DNA from: an uncultured Gemmatimonadaceae bacterium
Lineage (GTDB): Bacteria; Gemmatimonadota; Gemmatimonadetes; Gemmatimonadales; Gemmatimonadaceae
Reading direction: 5' to 3'
DNA length: 8,238 nucleotides
Assembly: GCA_955652265.1 (NCBI GenBank)
Contig: CATPBD010000055.1
Coordinates: 1-8,238, forward strand
In this document: piece after piece, positions 1 through 5,761 of the stretch
Numbering within the stretch: position 1 is the first letter of the stretch
How the letters are laid out: every line of letters begins with the position of its first letter
Notes under the pieces: generated by a model
Database searches by the model: none
What the model saw: only the letters and a program-made list of their open reading frames with translations
Told to the model about the DNA's origin: nothing
Translations under genes and position numbers: made by a program

Positions 1-34
1 GAGTCGGAGTCGGGGTCGGGGTCGTCGGTCCAAG
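1..34 (-). repeat. Thr-Pro linker encoded by imperfect hexamer repeats
   Basis: Read on the minus strand, tandem CCGACC/CCGACT units encode alternating Pro and Thr at the end of the first DUF1259 domain. This looks like an interdomain linker of a secreted protein. The array runs into the window edge, so its full length is unknown. Confidence 0.6.
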
Positions 35-529
35 GGGCGTGTTCGTGAACTCGAGCGCTGTTCGCACCGCTTTGGCAATCCTTTCTGCGCTACCGATGGC
101 CTGAATGTGCATGTACATCACTCGCGGCGACTCACCCAGCAAATGATTGTGAAGCGCCGTCTGGTCGACACCGTTCTGTTGTAGGCTTCCCATCACAGCC
201 GTGACCTCATCCTGCAGCAGGACGAGATCACCCATCACCATTGCATGATCCGCGATCTGCTTGAACGCGACCCACGATCCAAGGGCGAGAGCGGGCTTGA
301 GCGTGATTGCGCTTATCGTAACGTTGAGATCGCTGCGCGGAAAGCTGAACCTGATGACGTCACCCGGGTTGCGGGTGCCTTTCCGACCAAGCGCATTCTC
401 GACGGCGCTCCAATCGGGCAATGAGGGCCGCTTTGTGCGTCTGGCTTGAGCAGCTGCGCTTCCTGCAATCGCTGAAGCAACACCCGAGACAAGGAGAACG
501 CGTCCAAGAAACGCGACTGCGGAATTCAT
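1..529 (-). CDS. DUF1259 (LppY/LpqO-like) secreted protein, 3' end cut by window edge
   Basis: The frame is open from ATG at 529 to the window edge (176 codons, no stop). Residues 1-27 look like a Sec signal peptide: a short N-terminus with Arg10, a hydrophobic stretch, and a cleavage region near SAAAQA. The rest matches the DUF1259 pattern as I know it: FSFPRSDL at 61-68, ALALGSW at 80-86, AMVMGDLVLL at 96-105, and the His-rich block TALHNHLL...PRVMYMHI at 124-142, whose histidines (127, 129, 141) could bind metal. Family members often carry two copies of this domain. Here the first ends near residue 165 and runs into a Thr-Pro repeat linker at the edge, so a second copy probably lies outside the window. 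No function is established. The start has only a weak GAGAA ribosome site, just downstream of a hairpin that separates it from the tRNA. Family assignment is strong; function is unknown. Confidence 0.85.
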   Translation of the reverse strand, partial: MNSAVAFLGRVLLVSGVASAIAGSAAAQARRTKRPSLPDWSAVENALGRKGTRNPGDVIRFSFPRSDLNVTISAITLKPALALGSWVAFKQIADHAMVMGDLVLLQDEVTAVMGSLQQNGVDQTALHNHLLGESPRVMYMHIQAIGSAERIAKAVRTALEFTNTPLGPTTPTPTPT

Positions 530-537
530 AGTTTCTC

Positions 538-573
538 GTGCCAGGATAGAATGTAGAACGATGGGCCAGGCAC
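538..573 (-). other. Hairpin between tRNA-Cys and the DUF1259 gene
   Basis: On the minus strand GTGCCTGG (573-566) can pair with CCTGGCAC (545-538): 7 of 8 pairs with one T-T mismatch, across a 20-nt loop. It begins 8 nt after the tRNA and ends 8 nt before the DUF1259 ATG. No T-run follows, so it is not a standard intrinsic terminator. It could mark RNA processing between the tRNA and the downstream message, or be chance. Confidence 0.35.
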
Positions 574-581
574 GTATTAAG

Positions 582-653
582 AGGCGCCGGTCAGAATCGA
601 ACTGACGAATAGCAGATTTGCAGTCTGCCGCCTTACCACTTGGCCACGGCGCC
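582..653 (-). tRNA. tRNA-Cys (anticodon GCA)
   Basis: A complete 72-nt cloverleaf folds on the minus strand. The acceptor stem GGCGCCG pairs with CGGCGCC. The D-stem GCC/GGC encloses AAGTGGTAA. The anticodon stem GCAGA/TCTGC carries loop CTGCAAA, giving anticodon GCA. The T-stem GTCAG/CTGAC has loop TTCGATT. The discriminator base is U, the known identity element of tRNA-Cys. The 3' CCA is not encoded (the next bases are C, T, T), so CCA must be added by nucleotidyltransferase. The tRNA begins 11 nt after the DUF4112 stop and lies 52 nt before the DUF1259 start, all on one strand. Confidence 0.97.
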
Positions 654-663
654 GAGCAACAAA

Positions 664-691
664 GTTATTGGGTCCTGAGGCTCCAGAGCAA
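664..691 (-). promoter_or_regulatory. Weak candidate promoter for tRNA-Cys, overlapping the DUF4112 stop
   Basis: On the minus strand TTGCTC (691-686) and AATAAC (669-664) are separated by 16 nt, which would place the transcript start a few nt before the mature tRNA 5' end. The hexamers match consensus at only 3 and 4 of 6 positions. Read-through from the upstream genes is an equally good explanation for tRNA expression. Confidence 0.2.
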
Positions 692-1192
692 TCGGGCCAC
701 AAAGATGCCGAGCGCCAATCCAGCACCGGCGATCAACAGCAGCACGACCAGCGCGAGCGCCACGAGTCCGAGCACGTTGTGTCGCTTCGGCGGGGTACTC
801 CCGGTCGCGGCGAGATGGCGCTCCAGCAACGCCACATTCATCATGTTCGACTTCCACGCGGCGTCGAACACATCGCCCACTGCCGGAACCGCGCCGACCA
901 CTGTATCGATTCCCACATTCACCAACATTCTCGCCAGGGTGAATGTCGGCACCTCCAGGCGCACTGCTTCAAGAATGATGAAGCCCGACAGCACCGCGCC
1001 GATCATATCCCCGATTCCTGGAATCAATCCGACGATCGGATCGAAGCCGATCTTCCACCTCGTCCCGGGAACAGGAATCGAGCTGTCGAGCAGACGCGCC
1101 AGCACGCGCACACGCCTCATCCGACTCGCCACATCGTCACTGAGAAGCCCGCCGAAGCCAGGAACGACGACACGCGTATTGGTTCGGCTCAT
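665..1192 (-). CDS. DUF4112 family membrane-associated protein
   Basis: The protein has 176 residues from ATG at 1192. I chose this start over the longer frame (to 1267) because GAAGG lies 7 nt upstream and the ATG overlaps the preceding gene's TGA as ATGA. The sequence follows the DUF4112 pattern: LARLLDSSIPVPGTRWKIG at 31-49, GLIPGIGD at 55-62 and GAVPAVGDVFDAAWKSN at 100-116, ending the domain with NVALLERH (119-126). The two GxxPxxGD elements look like an internal repeat about 45 residues apart. A hydrophobic segment at about 142-166 should span the membrane, and the first repeat is also hydrophobic. Function is not known for this family. It is co-directional and probably translationally coupled to the phosphoesterase lipoprotein, suggesting co-expression but not a defined partnership. 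Confidence 0.9.
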   Translation of the reverse strand: MSRTNTRVVVPGFGGLLSDDVASRMRRVRVLARLLDSSIPVPGTRWKIGFDPIVGLIPGIGDMIGAVLSGFIILEAVRLEVPTFTLARMLVNVGIDTVVGAVPAVGDVFDAAWKSNMMNVALLERHLAATGSTPPKRHNVLGLVALALVVLLLIAGAGLALGIFVARLLWSLRTQ

Positions 1193-3651
1193 CGTGAAAC
1201 CTTCGCATCCAGCGCCGACATCCTTCTCGTGCCGGGATACGGTTGGTCGCCCTTGATCGTAGTCCACAGGATCCGGTTGAAGAGATCTTCGTCCGAGGTG
1301 TCCTCCCTTTTCAACGTCAGCTTCTTCGACGCCTCGGCCATTGCCCCCCTCCTTGGGTTCAACTCCTTCAGCGACACGCTCGGTGTCAGCACGCCATAAG
1401 GCGCCAGATCTGGAGTAGTCTCCCAGATCTCGCGTAATGGACGCCCATAGTGATCGAACTGCGACATCCGAGCGAGGCCTAGGAGGTCTTCGATCGTCGC
1501 CAGTACATCGGTTGTATTCGCGAATCGGTGAATCACTCTTCCTCTGTTGTACGGCGAGATCACGAGCAGTGGTGAACGATGCGAGTCGACGTGGTCAGGT
1601 CCATCCTGCGCATCGTCCTCGAGCACGAACACAACAGTGTTCTTCCAGAACGGACTCTTCGACAATGCCTCGACGATTCTCCCCAGCGCGAGATCATTGT
1701 CCGCCATGTATGCCCGTGGCGTCGGCTTGCCTGCGCTCGCTCCGGACGTGTGATCATTCGGCAAACGAACTATTTCGAGCGCGGGCATGTTCCCCTCCTG
1801 CACGAATTCCTGGAACTCCTTCAGCCATACATCCGCCCGCAGCTGATCGGGGATCTGCATGCTGAATCCCGGATAGGCGGTGTTGGTGTGCGCCGCGAGT
1901 GTCGGTTTGGTAGCGACGTACGCGGGCGCTTTTGTCCCGCTCGGATCGTCGGGCTCATCGACGAATTCGCCGTAGTTCCTGTAGCTGATGCCTGCACGAT
2001 CGGCGAGATTCCACAGATATCCGCTCGACGGCTCCGCGACGTCCTCTTGTGGGAGCGCGGCGCGATTGAATCCTTCGTAATCGTAGCTCCGGCCGCGCGA
2101 GGAATAGTTGGACGGAATTGTCTTCTCCGCGTAATCCGTCACATATGCTGCCATCGACCAGTTGTGGCCGTCCGGGCTCACTTCCGCGTTTACGAAGAAC
2201 CTGTCGAAGATTCCAAAGCGCTCCGCCAGTGCGTGGTGATTGGGCGACATGGCGCGCGGGAAGAACACCAGCGATGGATCGCCATCCGCCTGCGGGAGAT
2301 CGCCGAGAACCTGATCGTAGGTGCGATTTTCCTTGATGATGTAGATGACGTGCTCGAACGGCGGATACGTGTCAGTCCGGCGCGCCGAGTCCCATCCGTT
2401 TGCCGAAGCAACGCGCTGGGAGAATCCAGCGAGTTCCGCGCTGGTCGCGTTTACGGAAGGAATTATGGTGAAGGTGCCGTTGATCTGACCGAGCGTGTAG
2501 TCCGGTGAGTGGAGAGGATGTGGTTGGCCTGGCTGCCAGTGGCCGATGTTCGGCGCGGTGCCTCGACCCTTACCGTTGACCACGAGAAGATCGCGGCTAT
2601 CCACGGCAACCGCCGATGGATACCAACCAACGGGAATTCTTCCCGTCAATGCGTCACTGCCTGTCGCCGATGAATATCCGGCCGTACCCGCCGAGAGATC
2701 GAACACTGCCACCGCATTGTTGTCGGCTTCTGCAACAAACAGACGCGTCCCGTCAGTCGAGAGTGCCAAAGAGTTCGGCGTGCTGCCCTCACCGGTGCCG
2801 GCTGGCGACGCATCGTTGAGAGTAGCAACAATGCGACGAGCTCTCGTGTCGACGACAGTAATCTTGTCAGTGCTTCCCGATGCGACGAACAACCGCGAGC
2901 CGCTCGGATTGAGCGTGAGAGCCGACGGATATCGGCCGACACGCAATCCGGACTCTTCGGCAAGCACCCCATTTCCGCGCGGGACGAAAACAGAAACCGT
3001 CCAGCCGCCCCATGCGGATACGTAAACCGTGCCATCCGGTGCTACCGCCACTCCATACGGATAACGCTCTGTGCCAAGCCTCTGCACCACGCGACGCTCC
3101 GCAAGATCGATTACGGCGAGCGAGTCGCCGAGATTCTCCGCGGCGTAGAGAGTTCGTCCATCGGGCGAGATCGCGATTCCAGCTGGATACCGGGTTCCGT
3201 CCTTCCCCTTCTGCTTCACCACCAGGACAATGCTGTCCGCGAGCGTCGCCGCGCCCTGGCGCCAGTCGAATCGATAAATCACGTCCTGATTGCCGCCGGA
3301 CACGTACAGCGAGCTGCCATCGGGACTGAATGCGACGCCGAGGAAAACTGCAGGCAGTGGAATCGTCTGGAGAACCCTTCCTGAGGATCGATCTACGACC
3401 TGGATGCCCTGCTCCCTCCATCCATTCAGCAATGCCACCACTCGGTCCTTGCTCGGAGACAGCGCCATCGCTAGCGGCATCGAGCCGAGATCATAGGACG
3501 TGCCCGCTGGATCAAGCGTGACGCCTGTTGGAAGTCGATGAGGTCCGGAAGGATCCTGTGCGGCAATTGCCGCTTTGATGCGCGGAGACGGGGAGTTGCA
3601 GGCATTGACCGTGAGGGCCAGAGCCAGTAAGCCAAGGGATGTGCATTTCAT
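1189..3651 (-). CDS. Lipoprotein with YncE-type beta-propeller fused to a PF04185-type phosphoesterase
   Basis: The protein has 820 residues from ATG at 3651. The frame stays open to 4005, but that extension covers the divergent acetyltransferase gene and is rejected. Residues 1-18 (MKCTSLGLLALALTVNAC) are a lipoprotein-like signal with Cys18 as the lipidated residue; Asn at -2 makes the lipobox imperfect. Residues 50-360 are YVTN/YncE beta-propeller repeats (FSPDGSSLYVSGG, ISPDGRTLYAAEN, VAPDGTVYVSAW, LSTDGTRLFVAEADNN). From about 430 a phosphoesterase domain shows KENRTYDQVLGD from Lys440, PDGHNW around His496, LPNDHTSG around Asp633-His634, and LEDDAQDGPDHVDSHRSP from Glu678. These are the conserved acidic and His positions expected for metal-dependent phosphoester hydrolysis in the alkaline-phosphatase-like fold. 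This is the layout annotated as bifunctional YncE/alkaline phosphatase family protein. It is likely anchored outside the cytoplasm and hydrolyses an unidentified phosphoester. No ribosome site precedes the ATG. Confidence 0.9.
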   Translation of the reverse strand: MKCTSLGLLALALTVNACNSPSPRIKAAIAAQDPSGPHRLPTGVTLDPAGTSYDLGSMPLAMALSPSKDRVVALLNGWREQGIQVVDRSSGRVLQTIPLPAVFLGVAFSPDGSSLYVSGGNQDVIYRFDWRQGAATLADSIVLVVKQKGKDGTRYPAGIAISPDGRTLYAAENLGDSLAVIDLAERRVVQRLGTERYPYGVAVAPDGTVYVSAWGGWTVSVFVPRGNGVLAEESGLRVGRYPSALTLNPSGSRLFVASGSTDKITVVDTRARRIVATLNDASPAGTGEGSTPNSLALSTDGTRLFVAEADNNAVAVFDLSAGTAGYSSATGSDALTGRIPVGWYPSAVAVDSRDLLVVNGKGRGTAPNIGHWQPGQPHPLHSPDYTLGQINGTFTIIPSVNATSAELAGFSQRVASANGWDSARRTDTYPPFEHVIYIIKENRTYDQVLGDLPQADGDPSLVFFPRAMSPNHHALAERFGIFDRFFVNAEVSPDGHNWSMAAYVTDYAEKTIPSNYSSRGRSYDYEGFNRAALPQEDVAEPSSGYLWNLADRAGISYRNYGEFVDEPDDPSGTKAPAYVATKPTLAAHTNTAYPGFSMQIPDQLRADVWLKEFQEFVQEGNMPALEIVRLPNDHTSGASAGKPTPRAYMADNDLALGRIVEALSKSPFWKNTVVFVLEDDAQDGPDHVDSHRSPLLVISPYNRGRVIHRFANTTDVLATIEDLLGLARMSQFDHYGRPLREIWETTPDLAPYGVLTPSVSLKELNPRRGAMAEASKKLTLKREDTSDEDLFNRILWTTIKGDQPYPGTRRMSALDAKVSR

Positions 3652-3667
3652 GTGGCGAAAGATGGCA

Positions 3668-3696
3668 TTGACACCCGATTCTGCCAGTCGGATAAT
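3668..3696 (+). promoter_or_regulatory. Near-consensus sigma-70 promoter predicted to give a leaderless GNAT mRNA
   Basis: TTGACA (3668-3673, perfect -35) and GATAAT (3691-3696, 5/6 of -10) are separated by exactly 17 nt. Six bases separate the -10 from ATG at 3703, so the expected transcript start falls on or within a base of the start codon. No Shine-Dalgarno sequence precedes the ATG, consistent with leaderless translation. The element occupies most of the 51-bp gap between the two divergent genes. Confidence 0.7.
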
Positions 3697-3702
3697 GCGC
3701 GA

Positions 3703-4215
3703 ATGAAGACCAGCTCCGTTGAGCCTCGCATTGTTCCGGCGACGAAAAAAGACATCCCTCTCATTCGCGAATTCATTCTCGAGCTCGCCGAGTACGAGCG
3801 CGCGCTTCCTGGTGAAGCGCCCGTTACCGAGCAGGATATTGCCGATACCCTCTTCGGGAACCGGCCAGCCGCAGAAGTCCTCATTGCTTATCTCGGCGAC
3901 AAGCCAGCAGGCTTCGCCCTTTTCTTTCAGAACTATTCCACCTGGCTCGGCAAGCGCGGTATTTATCTGGAGGATCTCTTCGTGAGGCCAGCCGCGAGAA
4001 AGCACGGAGTCGGTTTTGCACTATTGCGCGCGCTCGCGCGGCTCGCGCTGGACCGGGATTGCGGTCGCGTCGATTGGTCGGTGCTCAACTGGAATGAGCT
4101 GGCGATCACCTTCTACAATCAGATTGGCGCGAAGCCCATGGACGACTGGACTACTTTCCGGTTGAGCGGTGATGCGCTGGCGCAGGTGGCGGGAGGCAAG
4201 CCGGCCGCCGGATAG
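3703..4215 (+). CDS. SSAT-like GNAT family N-acetyltransferase
   Basis: The protein has 170 residues. ATG at 3703 is preferred to GTG at 3652 because a strong promoter lies between them and because family members begin a few residues before the IVPATKKDIPLI strand (10-21). The acetyl-CoA-binding motif A is at 87-115: YLEDLFVRP, then RKHGVGFALL with the R-x-x-G-x-G loop. Glu90 (in LEDLF) and Tyr138 (in TFYNQIGA) align with the catalytic-site Glu92 and Tyr140 of human spermidine/spermine acetyltransferase SSAT1, and WSVLNWNE (125-132) matches the same family. It probably transfers acetyl from acetyl-CoA to a small amine (polyamine, thialysine or similar) in the cytoplasm; the substrate cannot be set from sequence. 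It diverges from the lipoprotein gene and converges on the nth remnant, with a 35-bp gap. Confidence 0.9.
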   Translation: MKTSSVEPRIVPATKKDIPLIREFILELAEYERALPGEAPVTEQDIADTLFGNRPAAEVLIAYLGDKPAGFALFFQNYSTWLGKRGIYLEDLFVRPAARKHGVGFALLRALARLALDRDCGRVDWSVLNWNELAITFYNQIGAKPMDDWTTFRLSGDALAQVAGGKPAAG

Positions 4216-4250
4216 GAGCGGTCAACACTTCCGCATCGCGTCGGAGCGAC

Positions 4251-4577
4251 TTAGCTGTGCTCAGCCACACTGACCTGCCGGCAGTACTCGAGTACCGGAT
4301 AGGTGGAACACTTCGGCAGTCGGCCGGTGCATACGTGTTTCCCGAATGCCACCAGCAGTCGGTTGATCTCGACCCAGTTTTTTCGCGGTAGCGAAACTTC
4401 GTCTCTCGTACGTACTGATATGATGCAGGCAACCAGCTGGTGAAACAGTATCGAGTAGCCTCGCTCCGCGAGGTCGAACATGGCGGCGTCGGCGAACTGC
4501 TTGACTTCCAGCCGAATGCGGCGGAGCATCGCGTGGATGTTGAACCGCCGCTTGGCTGCCTGATAGCTCACGCTCAT
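4251..4577 (-). pseudogene. nth: Endonuclease III remnant with in-frame loss of the catalytic core
   Basis: The open frame has 108 codons from ATG at 4577. Residues 27-64 (QFADAAMFDLAERG, LFHQLVACIIS, RTRDEVSLP) match the N-terminal helices of endonuclease III-like DNA glycosylases. Residues 67-108 match the extreme C-terminus, including VAFGKHVCTGRLPKC. About 115 residues present in E. coli Nth between these parts are absent, among them the helix-hairpin-helix, the catalytic Lys and the catalytic Asp. The join falls near 4376-4388. The iron-sulfur motif should be C-x6-C-x2-C-x5-C; here it is Cys83, Cys90, Tyr93, Cys99, and codon 93 is TAT where TGT would restore it. The product cannot act as a glycosylase/AP lyase. 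The frame is intact, so a short protein may still be made, but decay is the simplest reading. Confidence 0.82.
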
Positions 4578-4595
4578 TGCAACCTATTGGTGCAA
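4577..4595. promoter_or_regulatory. Imperfect palindrome resembling an NtrC-type operator
   Basis: TTGCAAC-N5-GGTGCAA is an inverted repeat with 6 of 7 matching arm positions. It overlaps the start codon of the nth remnant and lies in the divergent gap before the small membrane protein gene. The arms resemble the TTGCACC-N5-GGTGC layout of enterobacterial NtrC sites, but a single site with no visible sigma-54 promoter is weak evidence. It may be an operator of another regulator or chance. Confidence 0.3.
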
Positions 4596-4661
4596 AGAAT
4601 CGTCCAGAAGATGAATGCGAATTGACATGAGCGCGTGCGCGCGGGACTCGGCGCGAATTCA

Positions 4662-4922
4662 ATGATTTACGGCCGCCGACCACGACAGTTGCTGATAGTC
4701 TGGGGCTTTTCGCTGCTCCTGATCGGGCTGATCGACTGGCTCGAGACGCAGGCGCCGGCGTTGCACGAGCTCGTGCTTCCTTTTTATTGGATCATCCTCG
4801 CTGTGGCGCTTTATCTCACCTGGCGGTGGCTTCGTTCGCGCTCAAAGAAGGATCGGAGGGGGCAGGATCGGAGGCATACTGATCGTCGCGACACGAAGGA
4901 ATCACCTGGTTCTGATAATTGA
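4662..4922 (+). CDS. Small two-helix membrane protein with a DRR-repeat tail
   Basis: I do not recognise a named family. The product has 86 residues from ATG at 4662; a GTG at 4635 would add nine residues, and neither start has a clear ribosome site. Two hydrophobic segments are visible: LLIVWGFSLLLIGLIDWL (about 10-27) and PFYWIILAVALYLTW (about 40-54), separated by a short acidic loop. The positive residues at the N-terminus (GRRPR) and after helix 2 (RWLRSRSKKDRR) suggest both ends are cytoplasmic. The tail holds three DRR units five residues apart. It ends 17 nt before the ATG of the PAP2 phosphatase gene on the same strand, so the two are likely co-transcribed and both are inner-membrane proteins. 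Confidence 0.7.
   Translation: MIYGRRPRQLLIVWGFSLLLIGLIDWLETQAPALHELVLPFYWIILAVALYLTWRWLRSRSKKDRRGQDRRHTDRRDTKESPGSDN
4849..4874 (+). repeat. Short tandem repeat encoding DRRxx units
   Basis: AGGATCGGAGG occurs at 4849-4859 and again at 4864-4874, a 15-bp period equal to five codons. The translation is DRRGQ-DRRHT-DRRDT, the third unit being diverged at DNA level. It lies in the cytoplasmic tail of the small membrane protein. Confidence 0.6.
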
Positions 4923-4924
4923 AA

Positions 4925-4932
4925 AGGAAGGA
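4925..4932 (+). promoter_or_regulatory. Strong ribosome-binding site setting the PAP2 start
   Basis: AGGAAGGA lies 7 nt before ATG at 4940. This favours that ATG over the in-frame TTG at 4919, which would sit upstream of the ribosome site and overlap the previous gene's stop. Confidence 0.75.
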
Positions 4933-4939
4933 CAAGCTC

Positions 4940-5761
4940 ATGCCGATAATTGAGCGTAGAGCGGAGCAGCGCGGAGTGCTCTCGACGTACTCGAACCCCA
5001 TCTACGGAGCGCTCCGGGCGTCTGCCGCAAAAGCCGATTCTCTCATCGGAGCGCTCGGCATCTTTCTCGTTGGCGGTCTTATCGTCGCTATCGTTGGCGC
5101 GGCGATGTTCGGGATTCTTGCGAGCAACGTGCAATCGGGGAGCACCCAGGCCTTCGACGAATCAGTGATTCGCTGGCTCGCTGCGCACCATACCCGAACT
5201 CTCGACACCGTAATGGTGGAGATTACCGCACTCGGCACTGGTATCGTGGTGATGATGGTTGTTGCGGTCGCTGCGCTTTTTCTGGTGCTCGCCGAGCACA
5301 AGTACTCGGTGATTCTTCTTCTCGCGTCGGCGATTGGTGGAATAGTCCTGAACGCTGTGCTCAAGCTCGGGTTCAACCGGCCCCGTCCAACAATGTTCGC
5401 TCCCCTAGTTCACGCCGTCGGCTCCTCGTTTCCGTCGGGGCACGCGATGAACGCGGCAATCGTGTACACCACGGTCGCTTACCTTGCCGCTGGCCTCCAC
5501 CAAAGGAGGTGGGCACGCTGGTTGGTGATGACGGCCGCTTTCATCGTAATCGCGCTCATTTCCTTCAGTCGGGTGTATCTGGGTGTGCACTACCCGTCGG
5601 ATGTGATAGCCGGGATCATTGTCGGCCTGGCGTGGGCAGCGTTCTGTATGGTGACGTTAGAGGCTATTCAGAATTTCGCGTTTCGTCACGATCCTCTGAT
5701 CCAAGGGAGCGGGAAGCCCGCGCTCTACGGGACGCCTCAGGACCCGGCGCGGCCTTCGTAG
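4940..5761 (+). CDS. PAP2 superfamily integral membrane phosphatase
   Basis: The protein has 273 residues and several membrane segments, the first at about 36-60. The three signature motifs of the PAP2/phosphatidic acid phosphatase family are intact. Motif 1 is K-x6-R-P (Lys142 to Arg149-Pro150, LGFNRP between). Motif 2 is PSGH (165-168), in SSFPSGHAMN. Motif 3 is S-R-x5-H-x3-D (Ser210-Arg211, His217, Asp221), in SRVYLGVHYPSD. In this family His168 is the general acid and His217 the nucleophile that forms a phosphohistidine. Likely substrates are lipid phosphates such as phosphatidic acid, phosphatidylglycerophosphate or undecaprenyl pyrophosphate at the outer face of the inner membrane; sequence alone cannot choose. 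A charged N-terminal stretch of about 30 residues precedes the first helix. Its last 98 nt overlap the convergent minus-strand gene. Confidence 0.93.
   Translation: MPIIERRAEQRGVLSTYSNPIYGALRASAAKADSLIGALGIFLVGGLIVAIVGAAMFGILASNVQSGSTQAFDESVIRWLAAHHTRTLDTVMVEITALGTGIVVMMVVAVAALFLVLAEHKYSVILLLASAIGGIVLNAVLKLGFNRPRPTMFAPLVHAVGSSFPSGHAMNAAIVYTTVAYLAAGLHQRRWARWLVMTAAFIVIALISFSRVYLGVHYPSDVIAGIIVGLAWAAFCMVTLEAIQNFAFRHDPLIQGSGKPALYGTPQDPARPS

Noticed and set aside
618..1399. Two overlapping plus-strand open frames of 212 and 243 codons
   Set aside because: They are antisense to DUF4112 and tRNA-Cys, with Thr/Ser/Arg- and His-rich translations and no recognisable domain.
1579..2508. 309-codon plus-strand open frame
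   Set aside because: It lies wholly antisense to the phosphoesterase domain, shows no family motif and is Arg-rich, as expected for a shadow frame in GC-rich DNA.
3652..3702. GTG start at 3652 for the acetyltransferase
   Set aside because: The strong promoter lies downstream of this GTG, and the extra 17 residues have no family match.
3652..4005. N-terminal extension of the lipoprotein up to 4005
   Set aside because: It would run antisense through the acetyltransferase gene and put 118 residues before a clear signal peptide.
4622..4627. Perfect TTGACA before the small membrane protein gene
   Set aside because: No acceptable -10 hexamer occurs 15-19 nt downstream; the following sequence is GC-rich.
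4261..4683. 140-codon minus-strand frame overlapping the nth remnant
   Set aside because: It is a shifted frame; only the 4251-4577 frame carries the endonuclease III blocks.
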